Of a stretch of 64,000 nt of DNA, positions 26,556-34,701 are shown one piece after another. The notes under the pieces are model-generated. The model was not told the DNA's origin. It saw only the letters and a list, made by a program, of their open reading frames with translations, and ran no database searches. A program made the position numbers and the translations under genes. Position 1 is the stretch's first letter; each line of letters begins with the position of its first letter. Source of the stretch: Oxalicibacterium solurbis. Its GTDB lineage: Bacteria; Pseudomonadota; Gammaproteobacteria; Burkholderiales; Burkholderiaceae_D. The stretch lies in the NCBI RefSeq assembly GCF_014635845.1, contig NZ_BMDP01000001.1, forward strand, positions 558,001 through 622,000, written 5' to 3'.

Positions 26556-27220
26556 AGCTTTCCATTCGCCCCGGCCTGGCCGCAACCATCGTGCTGATCG
26601 CCGGATTGACCGCCTGCTCTTCCGCGCCACCGGTCCGCTATCACACGCTGCTTGCTCCCGCCGCGCAAACGATTGCGCATGGAGAGCCGGCAGCGTTCCT
26701 GATCGACGTACTGCCGGTAGGCATTCCGGCCCAGCTCGACCAGCCGCAACTGGTTGTGCGCGCAGGCGACAGCAGCCTGGCCCTGCTCGACGGCGAACGC
26801 TGGGCCGGACCGCTGAGCGACGAATTGCGCAATGCGTTGTCGGCCCAGCTGACGCGCAAACTGGACACGCTGGATATCGCCGGTCTACCCCGATCGACGG
26901 ACAAACCCGTGCTGAGAATAAAACTGCAGGTTCGCCGCTTCGATGCATGGCCCGGACAACGCGTGCGTCTCGATGCCGACTGGAGCCTGGGATTGGCGGA
27001 TGAAACAGGAAACGCGCGCTTGATATGCCACGGCCAATTCGATGAACCCGTATCGGGCAACTATCCGGAACTGGTGCAGGCCCAGCAGCGCGCGCTGGCA
27101 GCACTGGCCGACAGAATAGCCACCGATGCCAGAAGCTGGATGGGTTCGCGCCAATCGGATTGCACGACGACCGGCGCCGTTACATCAAAAGACACACTCA
27201 ACAGCCGCACGACTCCATAA
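26552..27220 (+). CDS. pqiC: PqiC outer-membrane lipoprotein
   Basis: 222-residue lipoprotein: signal peptide and lipobox LTACSS with the lipidated Cys at about residue 22, then an ABC-type YmbA/PqiC fold with RYHTLLAP and FLIDVLPVGIPAQLDQPQLVVR (quoted in part). It docks the PqiB tube to the outer membrane. Four-base overlap with pqiB. The last gene of the operon; a terminator lies about 150 bases downstream. Confidence 0.9.
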   Translation: MKLSIRPGLAATIVLIAGLTACSSAPPVRYHTLLAPAAQTIAHGEPAAFLIDVLPVGIPAQLDQPQLVVRAGDSSLALLDGERWAGPLSDELRNALSAQLTRKLDTLDIAGLPRSTDKPVLRIKLQVRRFDAWPGQRVRLDADWSLGLADETGNARLICHGQFDEPVSGNYPELVQAQQRALAALADRIATDARSWMGSRQSDCTTTGAVTSKDTLNSRTTP

Positions 27221-27374
27221 CGCCGGGATCATGCAGAACGGATTGGCACAAGCTGCTCCGTACCGGCCTGCATGGATATCGCGCAATGGTAGAAGGATGA
27301 TTCAACGTTACAAGGATGCAAAAAGCCGACGGCATGTCATCGCGCCGTTTTCAATCTAGCCCTTCCGCGTTGCC

Positions 27375-27410
27375 AATAAAAAAGCCCGTCACGAAGACGG
27401 GCTTTTTATT
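27375..27410. terminator. Bidirectional terminator between pqi operon and Bug receptor gene
   Basis: AATAAAAAAGCCCGTC (27375-27390) and GACGGGCTTTTTATT (27396-27410) around a five-base loop; T-runs on both strands. The 150 bases before it (27221-27374) hold no visible gene. Confidence 0.92.
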
Positions 27411-27429
27411 TGCTTTTGGAGCAGTTGGA

Positions 27430-28410
27430 TCAGTCGACCGTCGCACCGCTTTCCTTGACGACCTTCGACCACTTCACCGACTCTTCCTTGACGAACTTGG
27501 CGAAATTTTCCGGCGTATCTCCGACATAGTCCGAGCCGGTATCGGCCAGGATGCGCTGGAATTCCGGTGCTTTCATCGCCTTCAGCGTTTCGGCATTGAT
27601 CTTGTCGATGATGGGCTTCGGCGTGCCGGCTGGCGCAAAGAAGCCGTACCAGGCATACGACACCACCTGCGGCAGTCCCGATTCGGCGAAGGTCGGCACG
27701 TCAGGCAGCAGCGGCGAACGCTTGTCGCCGGAAATCGCGATTGCCTTCACCTTGCCGCTCTTGATGTGCGGCATGATGGCAATCATGCTGTCGAACATGA
27801 TGGGCACATGGCCGCCCAGCAGATCGGAAATCGCCGGCGCCGAACCCTTGTACGGCACGTGCGTCATGTCGAGATGCGTGACGCTCTTGAACAGTTCGCC
27901 CGTCATGTGCTGCGGCGTGCCCGAGCCGGCCGAAGCGTACGAGAAATCGCCCTTCTTCGACTGGATGTAGGCCATCAGTTCCTTCAGGTTGTTGGCCGGC
28001 ACTGCCGGATTGGCCACCAGCACCAGCGGCACGCGCAGCAGGTTGGTGATCGGCGTCAGCTCCTTCGCCGGATCGAACGGCATCTTCTTGTACAGGCTCG
28101 GATTGATGACGATAGGCGCACTGGACGTGATCAGCAGCGTGTTGCCATCCGGATGGGCGCGTGCCACGACGGCACTGCCGATATTGCCGCCGCCGCCGCC
28201 GCGGTTGTCGATGACGAACGGCTGGCCCAGATCTTCCGTCAGGCGCTTGGCGATCGGACGTGCTGCGATGTCCGACGGGCCGCCCGGCGGCCAGGGAACG
28301 ACGACGGTAACGGTGGAATGCGGCCAGCTCTGCGCCAGGGCACTGGCGGAAAAACTGGCTGCCGCCAGGGCACAAAGAAGAAGTTTGCTGCCGCGGGATG
28401 CTTGTCTCAT
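27430..28410 (-). CDS. Bug/TctC-family tripartite tricarboxylate transporter receptor
   Basis: 326-residue periplasmic solute-binding protein of the Bug superfamily, strongly expanded in betaproteobacteria. A Sec signal peptide (KLLLCALAAASFSASALAQS) is followed by VTVVVPWPPGGPSDIAARPIA, the hallmark ligand loop region, and VDNRGGGGGNIGSAVVA. TctA/TctB membrane components are not nearby, so it is an orphan receptor as most Bug proteins are. Ligands in the family are di- or tricarboxylates, amino acids or nicotinate; not predictable here. Confidence 0.92.
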   Translation of the reverse strand: MRQASRGSKLLLCALAAASFSASALAQSWPHSTVTVVVPWPPGGPSDIAARPIAKRLTEDLGQPFVIDNRGGGGGNIGSAVVARAHPDGNTLLITSSAPIVINPSLYKKMPFDPAKELTPITNLLRVPLVLVANPAVPANNLKELMAYIQSKKGDFSYASAGSGTPQHMTGELFKSVTHLDMTHVPYKGSAPAISDLLGGHVPIMFDSMIAIMPHIKSGKVKAIAISGDKRSPLLPDVPTFAESGLPQVVSYAWYGFFAPAGTPKPIIDKINAETLKAMKAPEFQRILADTGSDYVGDTPENFAKFVKEESVKWSKVVKESGATVD

Positions 28411-28551
28411 GTTCTGTCCTTGTAAAAGTGAATCACTCTTCAGGCTTCGGAATATTCAAAGATACATTCAGGACACGTACACGGCACCGAAGTGCGGCGA
28501 TGTGACCGTGGCTGAAGCATACCGTATCCGGCAGCCGATGTCGGCAGCGCG

Positions 28552-28884
28552 TTACGCTGAGGTGTCCGCATACGCTGAACCGAGCGGCCCGAAACGCAGC
28601 CGGTAGCCTGCCTCGTCCAGCATTTCGCGCGCCTGCTCCAGGAAGGCACGCGCCTCTGTATCGGGTTCGTGGATGCAGCGCAGCACGATGGCGAACTCGC
28701 CATCGGCAGCATCGGGATGGGAAAGAAACAGTTCGCCGCTTTCGATCGTCCGCAGGCAGAGATTGATGCGCTGCTGCAAATCGTACAGATGCTGCGCATC
28801 CCAGGGCAGATGGTCGATCAGCGTCAGCACACATTCGCCGGATGCGCGATCAAGGGCAATCGTATCGAAACCCTGCTGTTCCAT
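28552..28884 (-). CDS. Small hypothetical protein, DUF6572-like
   Basis: 110-residue soluble protein. The layout TIALDRASGECVLTLIDHLPWD then HLYDLQQRINLCLRTIESGEL (parts) and a Cys-containing beta strand IVLRCIHEPD resembles DUF6572 proteins (a WD-containing beta start, then helix with ELQ.K.N); I recall this from family patterns and cannot verify it. It starts seven bases after the stop of the 88-residue gene, so it is in one unit with it, the methyltransferase and perhaps cysB. Confidence 0.7.
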   Translation of the reverse strand: MEQQGFDTIALDRASGECVLTLIDHLPWDAQHLYDLQQRINLCLRTIESGELFLSHPDAADGEFAIVLRCIHEPDTEARAFLEQAREMLDEAGYRLRFGPLGSAYADTSA

Positions 28885-28891
28885 CGATTGC

Positions 28892-29158
28892 TTACTTATC
28901 GGCCACCTGCTTCTTGACCAGCTGTTTTTCGAAAGCGAGGTCGGACTTCGTCGCCTTGCGCGGTTTCTGCGGGCCGAACGTTTTGACGAAGGTGACGAAT
29001 TCTTCGAGCGGCAACCGCTCGCTCACAACCTGTTCCTGTTCTGCCGAACGATCGACCAGATAGAACAGGCTGTCGCCGGTCATCACCATCGCATAGTGTT
29101 CGTTGCCGCTGCGTTCCTTCAACCGCTCGACGGCGGCCGTGGCCTTGGTGGATCTCAT
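28892..29158 (-). CDS. Small hypothetical protein (88 aa)
   Basis: Unrecognised 88-residue soluble protein: MRSTKATAAVERLKERSGNEH, a beta segment YAMVMTGDSLFYLVDRS, helix LEEFVTFVKTF and a Lys-rich tail (KPRKATKSD, QLVKKQ). The start is fixed by AGGAG five bases upstream; a long frame continuing to 29671 only shadows the methyltransferase gene. Seventeen bases separate it from the methyltransferase stop. Role unknown; the MTGDSLFYLVD strand pair suggests a compact alpha/beta fold. Confidence 0.75.
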   Translation of the reverse strand: MRSTKATAAVERLKERSGNEHYAMVMTGDSLFYLVDRSAEQEQVVSERLPLEEFVTFVKTFGPQKPRKATKSDLAFEKQLVKKQVADK

Positions 29159-29175
29159 GCCTGCTCCTTTGCCGC

Positions 29176-29829
29176 CTATTTCAGTCTGGCGGTCAACATC
29201 CAGTAATGATCGTAACGATGCACGCGCATATCGCGCAGCAACGGCCCCAGCCGTTTGCGCAGCGTACTGTCGGTATGATAATTCTTGACGATCTCGTAGC
29301 GTTCGCCGCCCGGCACGGTATGGATCTGGTAGGTATTGCCTTCCGCATCGGTGCGCGCGATCACGGTTTCGCCTTCGATGAAAGAATTGTCGACCAGTAC
29401 CAGCAAGCCTCCCTTGCCGACGACCTTGGTCAAGCATGCAATCACATCGGCCTGATCCTGCCGCCGCACGTGCGACCACCAGAAGCCGGCAAAGCACGCA
29501 GTAAAGCTGCCATCCACCTGCGGATCGCGCGCATCGGCGACGGCGAACTGCACGACTTCCTCGGGAAGTTCGCGCGTCTTCGCCAGTTCCAGCAAATTCG
29601 GATTGATGTCGGTCGCCAGCACCGATTCCGCATATTCGGCCAGTTCGTCTGTCCAGTAGCCGTCGCCGCAAGCCAGTTCCAGCACGCGTTGGCCGGTCAT
29701 CAGTTCGCGCAGGCGTTCCATGATTTCGTCCAGCGCATCCATCGCGTCGGGATTCTCGACATCCTCTTCATCGAAGTTGTCGCGCCGCGCGTAGTACTCG
29801 GCCATATCGGTCTTGACCGTCTCGCTCAT
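29176..29829 (-). CDS. Class I SAM-dependent methyltransferase
   Basis: 217-residue Rossmann methyltransferase. Motif I is VLELACGDGYWT, motif II acidic residue in VLATDINPNLLELA, motif IV-like ADARD and CFAGFWWSHV. The N terminus is acidic (ARRDNFDEEDVENPDAMDA). Substrate unknown; relatives are annotated only as class I methyltransferases. It is the first of three genes after cysB with 24 bases between, so co-expression with the sulfur regulator is possible. Confidence 0.85.
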   Translation of the reverse strand: MSETVKTDMAEYYARRDNFDEEDVENPDAMDALDEIMERLRELMTGQRVLELACGDGYWTDELAEYAESVLATDINPNLLELAKTRELPEEVVQFAVADARDPQVDGSFTACFAGFWWSHVRRQDQADVIACLTKVVGKGGLLVLVDNSFIEGETVIARTDAEGNTYQIHTVPGGERYEIVKNYHTDSTLRKRLGPLLRDMRVHRYDHYWMLTARLK

Positions 29830-29853
29830 CTCTTTCCTTCACAACGGTCGTGG

Positions 29854-30795
29854 TTAAAGCTCATATACATCCTTTTTCCCGCTCAACACCTGCTCCACCA
29901 GCTTGCGATTCAATGTCGGCGCCAGCAATTCGATGAAAGTAAATACATAGCCGCGCAAGTAGGCGCCCTGCTTCAACGCCAGCCGCGATACGTTGGTACC
30001 GAACAGATGGCCGACCGGGATTGCACACAGGTTCTTGTCGCGTTCCGCATCGAAGGCCATGCCGGCGATGATGCCGACGCCCAGATTCAATTCCACATAG
30101 GTCTTGATGACGTCAGCGTCGATCGCTTCCAGCAGAATGTCCGGTTTCAGGCCGCGCAACTGGAACGCATGGTCGATCTTGTTGCGGCCGGTGAAGGCAT
30201 TGTCGTAGGTGATCAGCGGATAGGCGGCGATTTCCTCCAGCGTCACCGATTTCGATTTCAGCAGCGGATGATCGGGCGGCACGACGACCAGATGCTCCCA
30301 CTGATAGCACGGCAGCGAAATCAGCCCGTCGACATCGGCGATCGATTCGGTCGCGATTGCCAGATCGGCCTGATCCATCAGCACCATGTCGGCCACCTGT
30401 TTCGGATTGCCTTGCAACAGCGACAACCGCACTTTCGGGAATTTCTGCGAAAAAGCCTGCACCACCTTGGGCAGCGAGTAGCGCGCCTGGGTATGCGTGG
30501 TGGCGATCGTGAAGCTGCCGCTGTCGTGCGCAGCGAATTCGTTGCCGATGCGCTTCAGGCCGTCGACTTCCTGCATGATGGTCTCGACCGATTTCAACAC
30601 CGCGCGGCCAGGCTCGGTCAAGCCACGAATACGTTTGCCGTGACGTGTAAAAATATCAACACCGAGCTCTTCTTCGAGTTCGATGATGGCCTTGGACACG
30701 CCCGGCTGCGATGTAAACAGCGCCTTGGCGGCTTCGGTCAGGTTGAAATTCTGGCGCACCGCCTCGCGGACGAAACGTAGTTGATGAAGATTCAC
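29854..30795 (-). CDS. cysB: CysB-family LysR regulator of sulfur assimilation
   Basis: 313-residue LysR-type regulator. The N-terminal winged helix reads MNLHQLRFVREAVRQNFNLTEAAKALFTSQPGVSKAIIELE in part, with the CysB/Cbl-specific LGVDIFTRHGKRI. The effector domain has ATTHTQARYSLP and PLITYDNAFTGR, typical of CysB (N-acetylserine/sulfate site). It is divergent from the complete sulfate-assimilation operon, with a perfect T-N11-A dyad in the gap, so it very probably activates that operon and controls itself. Confidence 0.95.
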   Translation of the reverse strand: MNLHQLRFVREAVRQNFNLTEAAKALFTSQPGVSKAIIELEEELGVDIFTRHGKRIRGLTEPGRAVLKSVETIMQEVDGLKRIGNEFAAHDSGSFTIATTHTQARYSLPKVVQAFSQKFPKVRLSLLQGNPKQVADMVLMDQADLAIATESIADVDGLISLPCYQWEHLVVVPPDHPLLKSKSVTLEEIAAYPLITYDNAFTGRNKIDHAFQLRGLKPDILLEAIDADVIKTYVELNLGVGIIAGMAFDAERDKNLCAIPVGHLFGTNVSRLALKQGAYLRGYVFTFIELLAPTLNRKLVEQVLSGKKDVYEL

Positions 30796-30836
30796 GATTT
30801 TCCTCCCGGCATCTTCCGCATCGTCGTTTTCCGTGG

Positions 30837-30865
30837 TTGCTTATAAACAAATCGCATATAAGCAA
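30837..30865. promoter_or_regulatory. LysR-type dyad in the cysB/tauE intergenic region
   Basis: TTGCTTATA (30837-30845) and TATAAGCAA (30857-30865) form perfect 9-bp arms separated by 11 bases, giving the T-N11-A arrangement of LysR-type regulators. The centre is about 56 bases upstream of the cysB start and 83 bases upstream of the sulfate operon. The surrounding 90 bases are clearly AT-rich. Probably a CysB site. Confidence 0.65.
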
Positions 30866-30933
30866 ATAATTAGTATGTAGTTTGGAATAAGACATAAGTT
30901 TATTACCATTCGCCCTACTTTGCGCGAGGTCTT

Positions 30934-31707
30934 ATGTCTGTTTCTTATATGGTTTCCGGATTCGCCGTCGGCCTGCTGGTCGGTCTGACGGGCGTGGGCG
31001 GCGGGTCGCTGATGACGCCGCTGCTGACGCTGCTGTTCGGCGTTTCGCCGTCGGTCGCGGTCGGTACCGACCTCGCCTTCGCATCCGTGACCAAGATCGC
31101 CGGCACCGCCGCGCACCGTTCCAAGGGCAATGTGCACTGGAACATCGTCAAGCTGCTGTGCCTGGGCGCGCTGCCGGCCGCCGTCGTGACCACCTTCGCG
31201 CTCAAGCATTTCGGCGGCCTCGGCGACGAAGCCGCGCATATCATCCGCTACTCGATCGCCGGCTCGGTATTCCTGACCGTGATCGCGCTGATCTTCCGCA
31301 CGCGCCTGCAGAACTGGATGGCGCAGCATCCGAATCGCCAGCTGCACGGCGGCAAACTGGTGTTCGCGACGATTCTTTCTGGCGCGATTCTCGGCACATT
31401 GGTTACAATCTCGTCGATCGGCGCCGGTGCCATCGGCGCGACGATTCTGGTTCTGCTTTATCCCCGCCTGACACCGGCAGAAATCGCCGGTACCGATATC
31501 GCGTATGCCGTGCCCTTGACCGCCATTGCGGCGCTGGGCCACTGGTGGCTCGGATCCATCGATTGGGTATTGCTGGCAACCCTGCTCGTGGGCTCGGTGC
31601 CGGGCATTACGCTGGGTTCGCTGGTATCGCGGGCGATACCGGAAAAAATCCTGCGCGTCCTGTTGGCCACCACGCTGACGACCGTCGCTATCAAGCTCGT
31701 TTTTTGA
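30934..31707 (+). CDS. TauE/SafE-family sulfite/anion transporter
   Basis: 257-residue membrane protein with about eight spans. TauE/SafE hallmarks are GLTGVGGGSLMTPLL near residue 20 and the mirrored ISSIGAGAIGATILVLLYP in the second half, the two-fold repeat of the family. As first gene of the sulfate operon it most likely exports excess sulfite or moves another sulfur anion. Ten bases separate it from cysI. Confidence 0.9.
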   Translation: MSVSYMVSGFAVGLLVGLTGVGGGSLMTPLLTLLFGVSPSVAVGTDLAFASVTKIAGTAAHRSKGNVHWNIVKLLCLGALPAAVVTTFALKHFGGLGDEAAHIIRYSIAGSVFLTVIALIFRTRLQNWMAQHPNRQLHGGKLVFATILSGAILGTLVTISSIGAGAIGATILVLLYPRLTPAEIAGTDIAYAVPLTAIAALGHWWLGSIDWVLLATLLVGSVPGITLGSLVSRAIPEKILRVLLATTLTTVAIKLVF

Positions 31708-31717
31708 GGACATCAAG

Positions 31718-33412
31718 ATGTATCGCTACGACCAATACGACCATCAAATCGTCAAGGAGCGCGTCGCGCAGTTTCGCGATCAGGTGCGCCGCCGCATTGC
31801 GGATGAATTGACGGAAGAGGAATTCCTGCCGCTACGCCTGCAGAACGGCCTGTACATGCAACGCCATGCGTACATGCTGCGCATCGCAGTGCCGTACGGC
31901 CTGCTGGCATCGAAGCAGATGCGCATGTTCGCGCATATCGCACGCGCCTACGACCGCGGCTACGGCCATTTCACGACGCGCCAGAACATCCAGTTCAACT
32001 GGATCGAGCTGGAAAAGACACCGGATATCCTCGAACATCTCGCCTCCGTCGAGATGCACGCGATCCAGACTTCGGGTAACGACGTGCGCAACACCACCGC
32101 CGACGAATTCTGCGGCGTGGCGCCGGACGAACTGGTCGATCCGCGTCCATATGCCGAGCTGGTACGTCAGTGGAGCACCTTCCATCCGGAATTCGCCTAC
32201 CTGCCGCGCAAGTTCAAGATCGCCTTCAACGCCGCTGCCGAAGACCGTGCCGCGACTGCGATGCATGACATCGGTATCACCGTCGTCAAGAACGAACAGG
32301 GTGAACTCGGTTTCCGCGTGATGGTCGGCGGCGGTCTCGGTCGCACTCCGATTCTGGGCAGCGTGATCCGCGAATTCCTGCCGTGGCAGCACCTGCTGAC
32401 CTATATCGAAGCTGTCCTGCGCGTCTACAACCAGTACGGCCGCCGCGACAACAAATACAAGGCGCGTATCAAGATCCTCGTCAAGGCAATCGGACCGGAA
32501 GAATTCGCCAGCAAGGTCGAAGCCGAATGGGCCGATCTGGCCGATGGTCCGGGCACGCTGACGGCAGACGAAGTCGCGCGTATCTCTACCTACTTCGCAC
32601 CGCCATCGTATGCCGTACTGGCAAACGAAGACGCCTTGCTGCAGCAACAGCGCAGCGAGCACAAGGGCTTTGACAACTGGATGAAGCGCAACGTCAAGCC
32701 CCACAAGGTGCCAGGCTATGCAGCCGTCGTGCTGTCGCTGAAAAAACCGGGCGTGCCGCCGGGCGATGCCACCGCCGAGCAGATGGACTTCGTCGCCGAT
32801 CTGGCTGACCGTTACAGCTTCGGCGAACTGCGCGTCACGCACGAGCAGAACCTGGTGCTGGCCGACGTGCGCCAGGCCGACCTGTTTACCGTGTGGCAGG
32901 AAGCGAAGTCGCACCAGCTCGCCACGCCGAACATCGGCCTGCTGACCGACATCATCTGCTGCCCTGGCGGCGATTTCTGCTCGCTGGCGAATGCCAAGTC
33001 GCTGCCGATCGCTGCAGCGATTACCGAACGCTTCGAGAACATCGACTTCCAGCACGACATCGGCGAAATCGAACTGAACATGTCAGGCTGCATCAATGCC
33101 TGCGGCCATCACCATATCGGCAATATCGGCATTCTCGGCGTCGACAAAGACGGTTCCGAGTGGTACCAGATTTCGCTGGGCGGCGCGCAAGGCAATGAAA
33201 GCGCGATCGGCAAGATCATCGGCCCGTCGTTCTCGGCGCAACAGGTGCCGGAAGTCATCGGCCGCCTGCTGCAGACCTATGTGACGAACCGTGTCGACGG
33301 CGAACGCTTCATCGACACCGTGCGCCGCGTCGGCGTCGAACCGTTCAAGACGCACGTCTACGCCACCCCGATCAATATTCAACAGAACGCCGGCGAGGAT
33401 GCATATGCGTGA
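31718..33412 (+). CDS. cysI: Assimilatory sulfite (nitrite/sulfite) reductase haemoprotein
   Basis: 564-residue sirohaem/[4Fe-4S] reductase that converts sulfite to sulfide with six electrons. The N-terminal ferredoxin-like half-domain has HFTTRQNIQFNWIEL and SGNDVRNTT; the cluster ligands are in CCPGGDFC and SGCINACGHHH. It starts MYRYDQYDHQIVKERV. No CysJ-type flavoprotein is encoded next to it; DUF934 follows, overlapping by eight bases. Electron donor is therefore open: ferredoxin or an unlinked reductase. Confidence 0.93.
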   Translation: MYRYDQYDHQIVKERVAQFRDQVRRRIADELTEEEFLPLRLQNGLYMQRHAYMLRIAVPYGLLASKQMRMFAHIARAYDRGYGHFTTRQNIQFNWIELEKTPDILEHLASVEMHAIQTSGNDVRNTTADEFCGVAPDELVDPRPYAELVRQWSTFHPEFAYLPRKFKIAFNAAAEDRAATAMHDIGITVVKNEQGELGFRVMVGGGLGRTPILGSVIREFLPWQHLLTYIEAVLRVYNQYGRRDNKYKARIKILVKAIGPEEFASKVEAEWADLADGPGTLTADEVARISTYFAPPSYAVLANEDALLQQQRSEHKGFDNWMKRNVKPHKVPGYAAVVLSLKKPGVPPGDATAEQMDFVADLADRYSFGELRVTHEQNLVLADVRQADLFTVWQEAKSHQLATPNIGLLTDIICCPGGDFCSLANAKSLPIAAAITERFENIDFQHDIGEIELNMSGCINACGHHHIGNIGILGVDKDGSEWYQISLGGAQGNESAIGKIIGPSFSAQQVPEVIGRLLQTYVTNRVDGERFIDTVRRVGVEPFKTHVYATPINIQQNAGEDAYA

Positions 33413-33929
33413 AATCATCAAGGACAAGGTCATCGTCAATGACGATTGGCAAGTACTGCGTCTGGCCGAAGGCGAAACGCCGGAAGGCGTAAGCGTCCCG
33501 AACGGAAAGATCATCGTGCCGCTGGTGGTATGGCAGACGCAGCGCGAGGCGCTGCAGGGCCGCGCTGAAATCGGTGTGTGGATCGCCAGCGACGAACGTC
33601 CGGAAGAATTGAAAGGCGAAGTCGAAAAATTCGCGGTGATCGCTGTCGATTTCCCGAAATTCTCGGACGGCCGCGGCTATTCGATCGCCTACAACCTGCG
33701 CACGCGCCTCGGTTACGAAGGCGAACTGCGCGCGATCGGCGATGTGCTGCGCGACCAGATGTTCTACATGCAGCGCGTCGGCTTCAATGCCTTCGCAACG
33801 CGCCCGGACCGTAACATTCACGACGCGCTGAAAGCGCTGACCGATTTTTCCGAGGCTTACCAGATCTCGGTGGATCGGAAGTCGCCCTTGTTCCGCCGCG
33901 TCGATCGCCAGGCTGTGGCACCGAAATGA
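33405..33929 (+). CDS. DUF934 protein, sulfite-reduction accessory
   Basis: 174-residue soluble protein of the DUF934 family, which recurs between cysI and cysH in betaproteobacteria and pseudomonads and is labelled as probably involved in sulfite reduction. Conserved segments: VPLVVWQTQREAL, KFAVIAVDFPKFSDGRGYSIAYNLR and GDVLRDQMFYMQRVGFNAF (in part). There is no cysteine motif for an iron-sulfur cluster and no flavin fold that I can recognise. The ATG at 33405 is preferred for its spacing from AGGA; it overlaps cysI by eight bases and cysH by four. An electron-transfer or assembly role is inference. Confidence 0.88.
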   Translation: MREIIKDKVIVNDDWQVLRLAEGETPEGVSVPNGKIIVPLVVWQTQREALQGRAEIGVWIASDERPEELKGEVEKFAVIAVDFPKFSDGRGYSIAYNLRTRLGYEGELRAIGDVLRDQMFYMQRVGFNAFATRPDRNIHDALKALTDFSEAYQISVDRKSPLFRRVDRQAVAPK

Positions 33930-34684
33930 TAAACGACGCATCCACTGCCGCGCACAGCGTCGATTTCGATGCCCTGGTAGCGAAAACCGTCGAGACGCTG
34001 CAACGCGTCGCCGATCAATTCGCGCCGGCCGTGCTGGCATCCAGCCTGGCCGCGGAAGACCAGGTGCTGACCGATATCGTGCTGCGTCACAACCTGCAGG
34101 ACCGCATCGGCATCTTCACGCTGGAAACCGGCCGCCTGCACGCGGAAACGCTCGCCGTGATCGACAAGATCAAGGAAACCTACGGTTACGACGTCGAACT
34201 GTATCGTCCGCAGCCGGAAGCCGTCGACGCGTATGTCAAGAACAAAGGCCTGAACGCCTTCTACGACAGCGTGGAACTGCGCAAGGAATGCTGCCACATC
34301 CGCAAGGTCGAGCCGCTGAACCGCGCATTGCAAGGCAAGCGCGCCTGGATCACCGGTCAGCGCCGCGCGCAATCGACGACACGTGCGGAACTGAACGTGC
34401 AGGAGCATGACGATGCGCACGCGATGGAAAAATTCAACCCGCTGGCGGACTGGTCGGAAGAAGACGTCTGGCATTACATCCGCAGCAACAACGTGCCGTA
34501 CAACGCTCTGCACGATCGCGGCTATCCGTCGATCGGTTGCGAACCCTGCACACGCGCCATCCAGCCCGGCGAGGATGTTCGCGCCGGCCGCTGGTGGTGG
34601 GAAAACGCGGACTCGAAAGAATGCGGCCTGCACGTCGTCGACGGCAAGCTGATCCGCATTAAATCGGTTTCACCCTCTGCTTAA
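33926..34684 (+). CDS. cysH: Adenylyl-sulfate (APS) reductase, iron-sulfur type
   Basis: 252-residue CysH-family enzyme producing sulfite with thioredoxin. It has the [4Fe-4S] ligands of APS reductases, C122-C123 in RKECCHIRK and C205/C208 in GCEPCTR, plus the nucleophile C233 in KECGLH. E. coli PAPS reductase lacks the first four cysteines, so this one should use APS directly. Consistent with that, no cysC (APS kinase) is in the operon and CysN carries no CysC fusion. Coupled to DUF934 by a four-base overlap. Confidence 0.94.
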   Translation: MINDASTAAHSVDFDALVAKTVETLQRVADQFAPAVLASSLAAEDQVLTDIVLRHNLQDRIGIFTLETGRLHAETLAVIDKIKETYGYDVELYRPQPEAVDAYVKNKGLNAFYDSVELRKECCHIRKVEPLNRALQGKRAWITGQRRAQSTTRAELNVQEHDDAHAMEKFNPLADWSEEDVWHYIRSNNVPYNALHDRGYPSIGCEPCTRAIQPGEDVRAGRWWWENADSKECGLHVVDGKLIRIKSVSPSA

Positions 34685-34701
34685 TTTTTGTTGAGAATCT
34701 C

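Noticed and set aside
27241-27262. Sigma-54 promoter (TGGCAC followed by a TGC element)
   Set aside because: The GG-to-GC spacing does not fit the required 10 bases.
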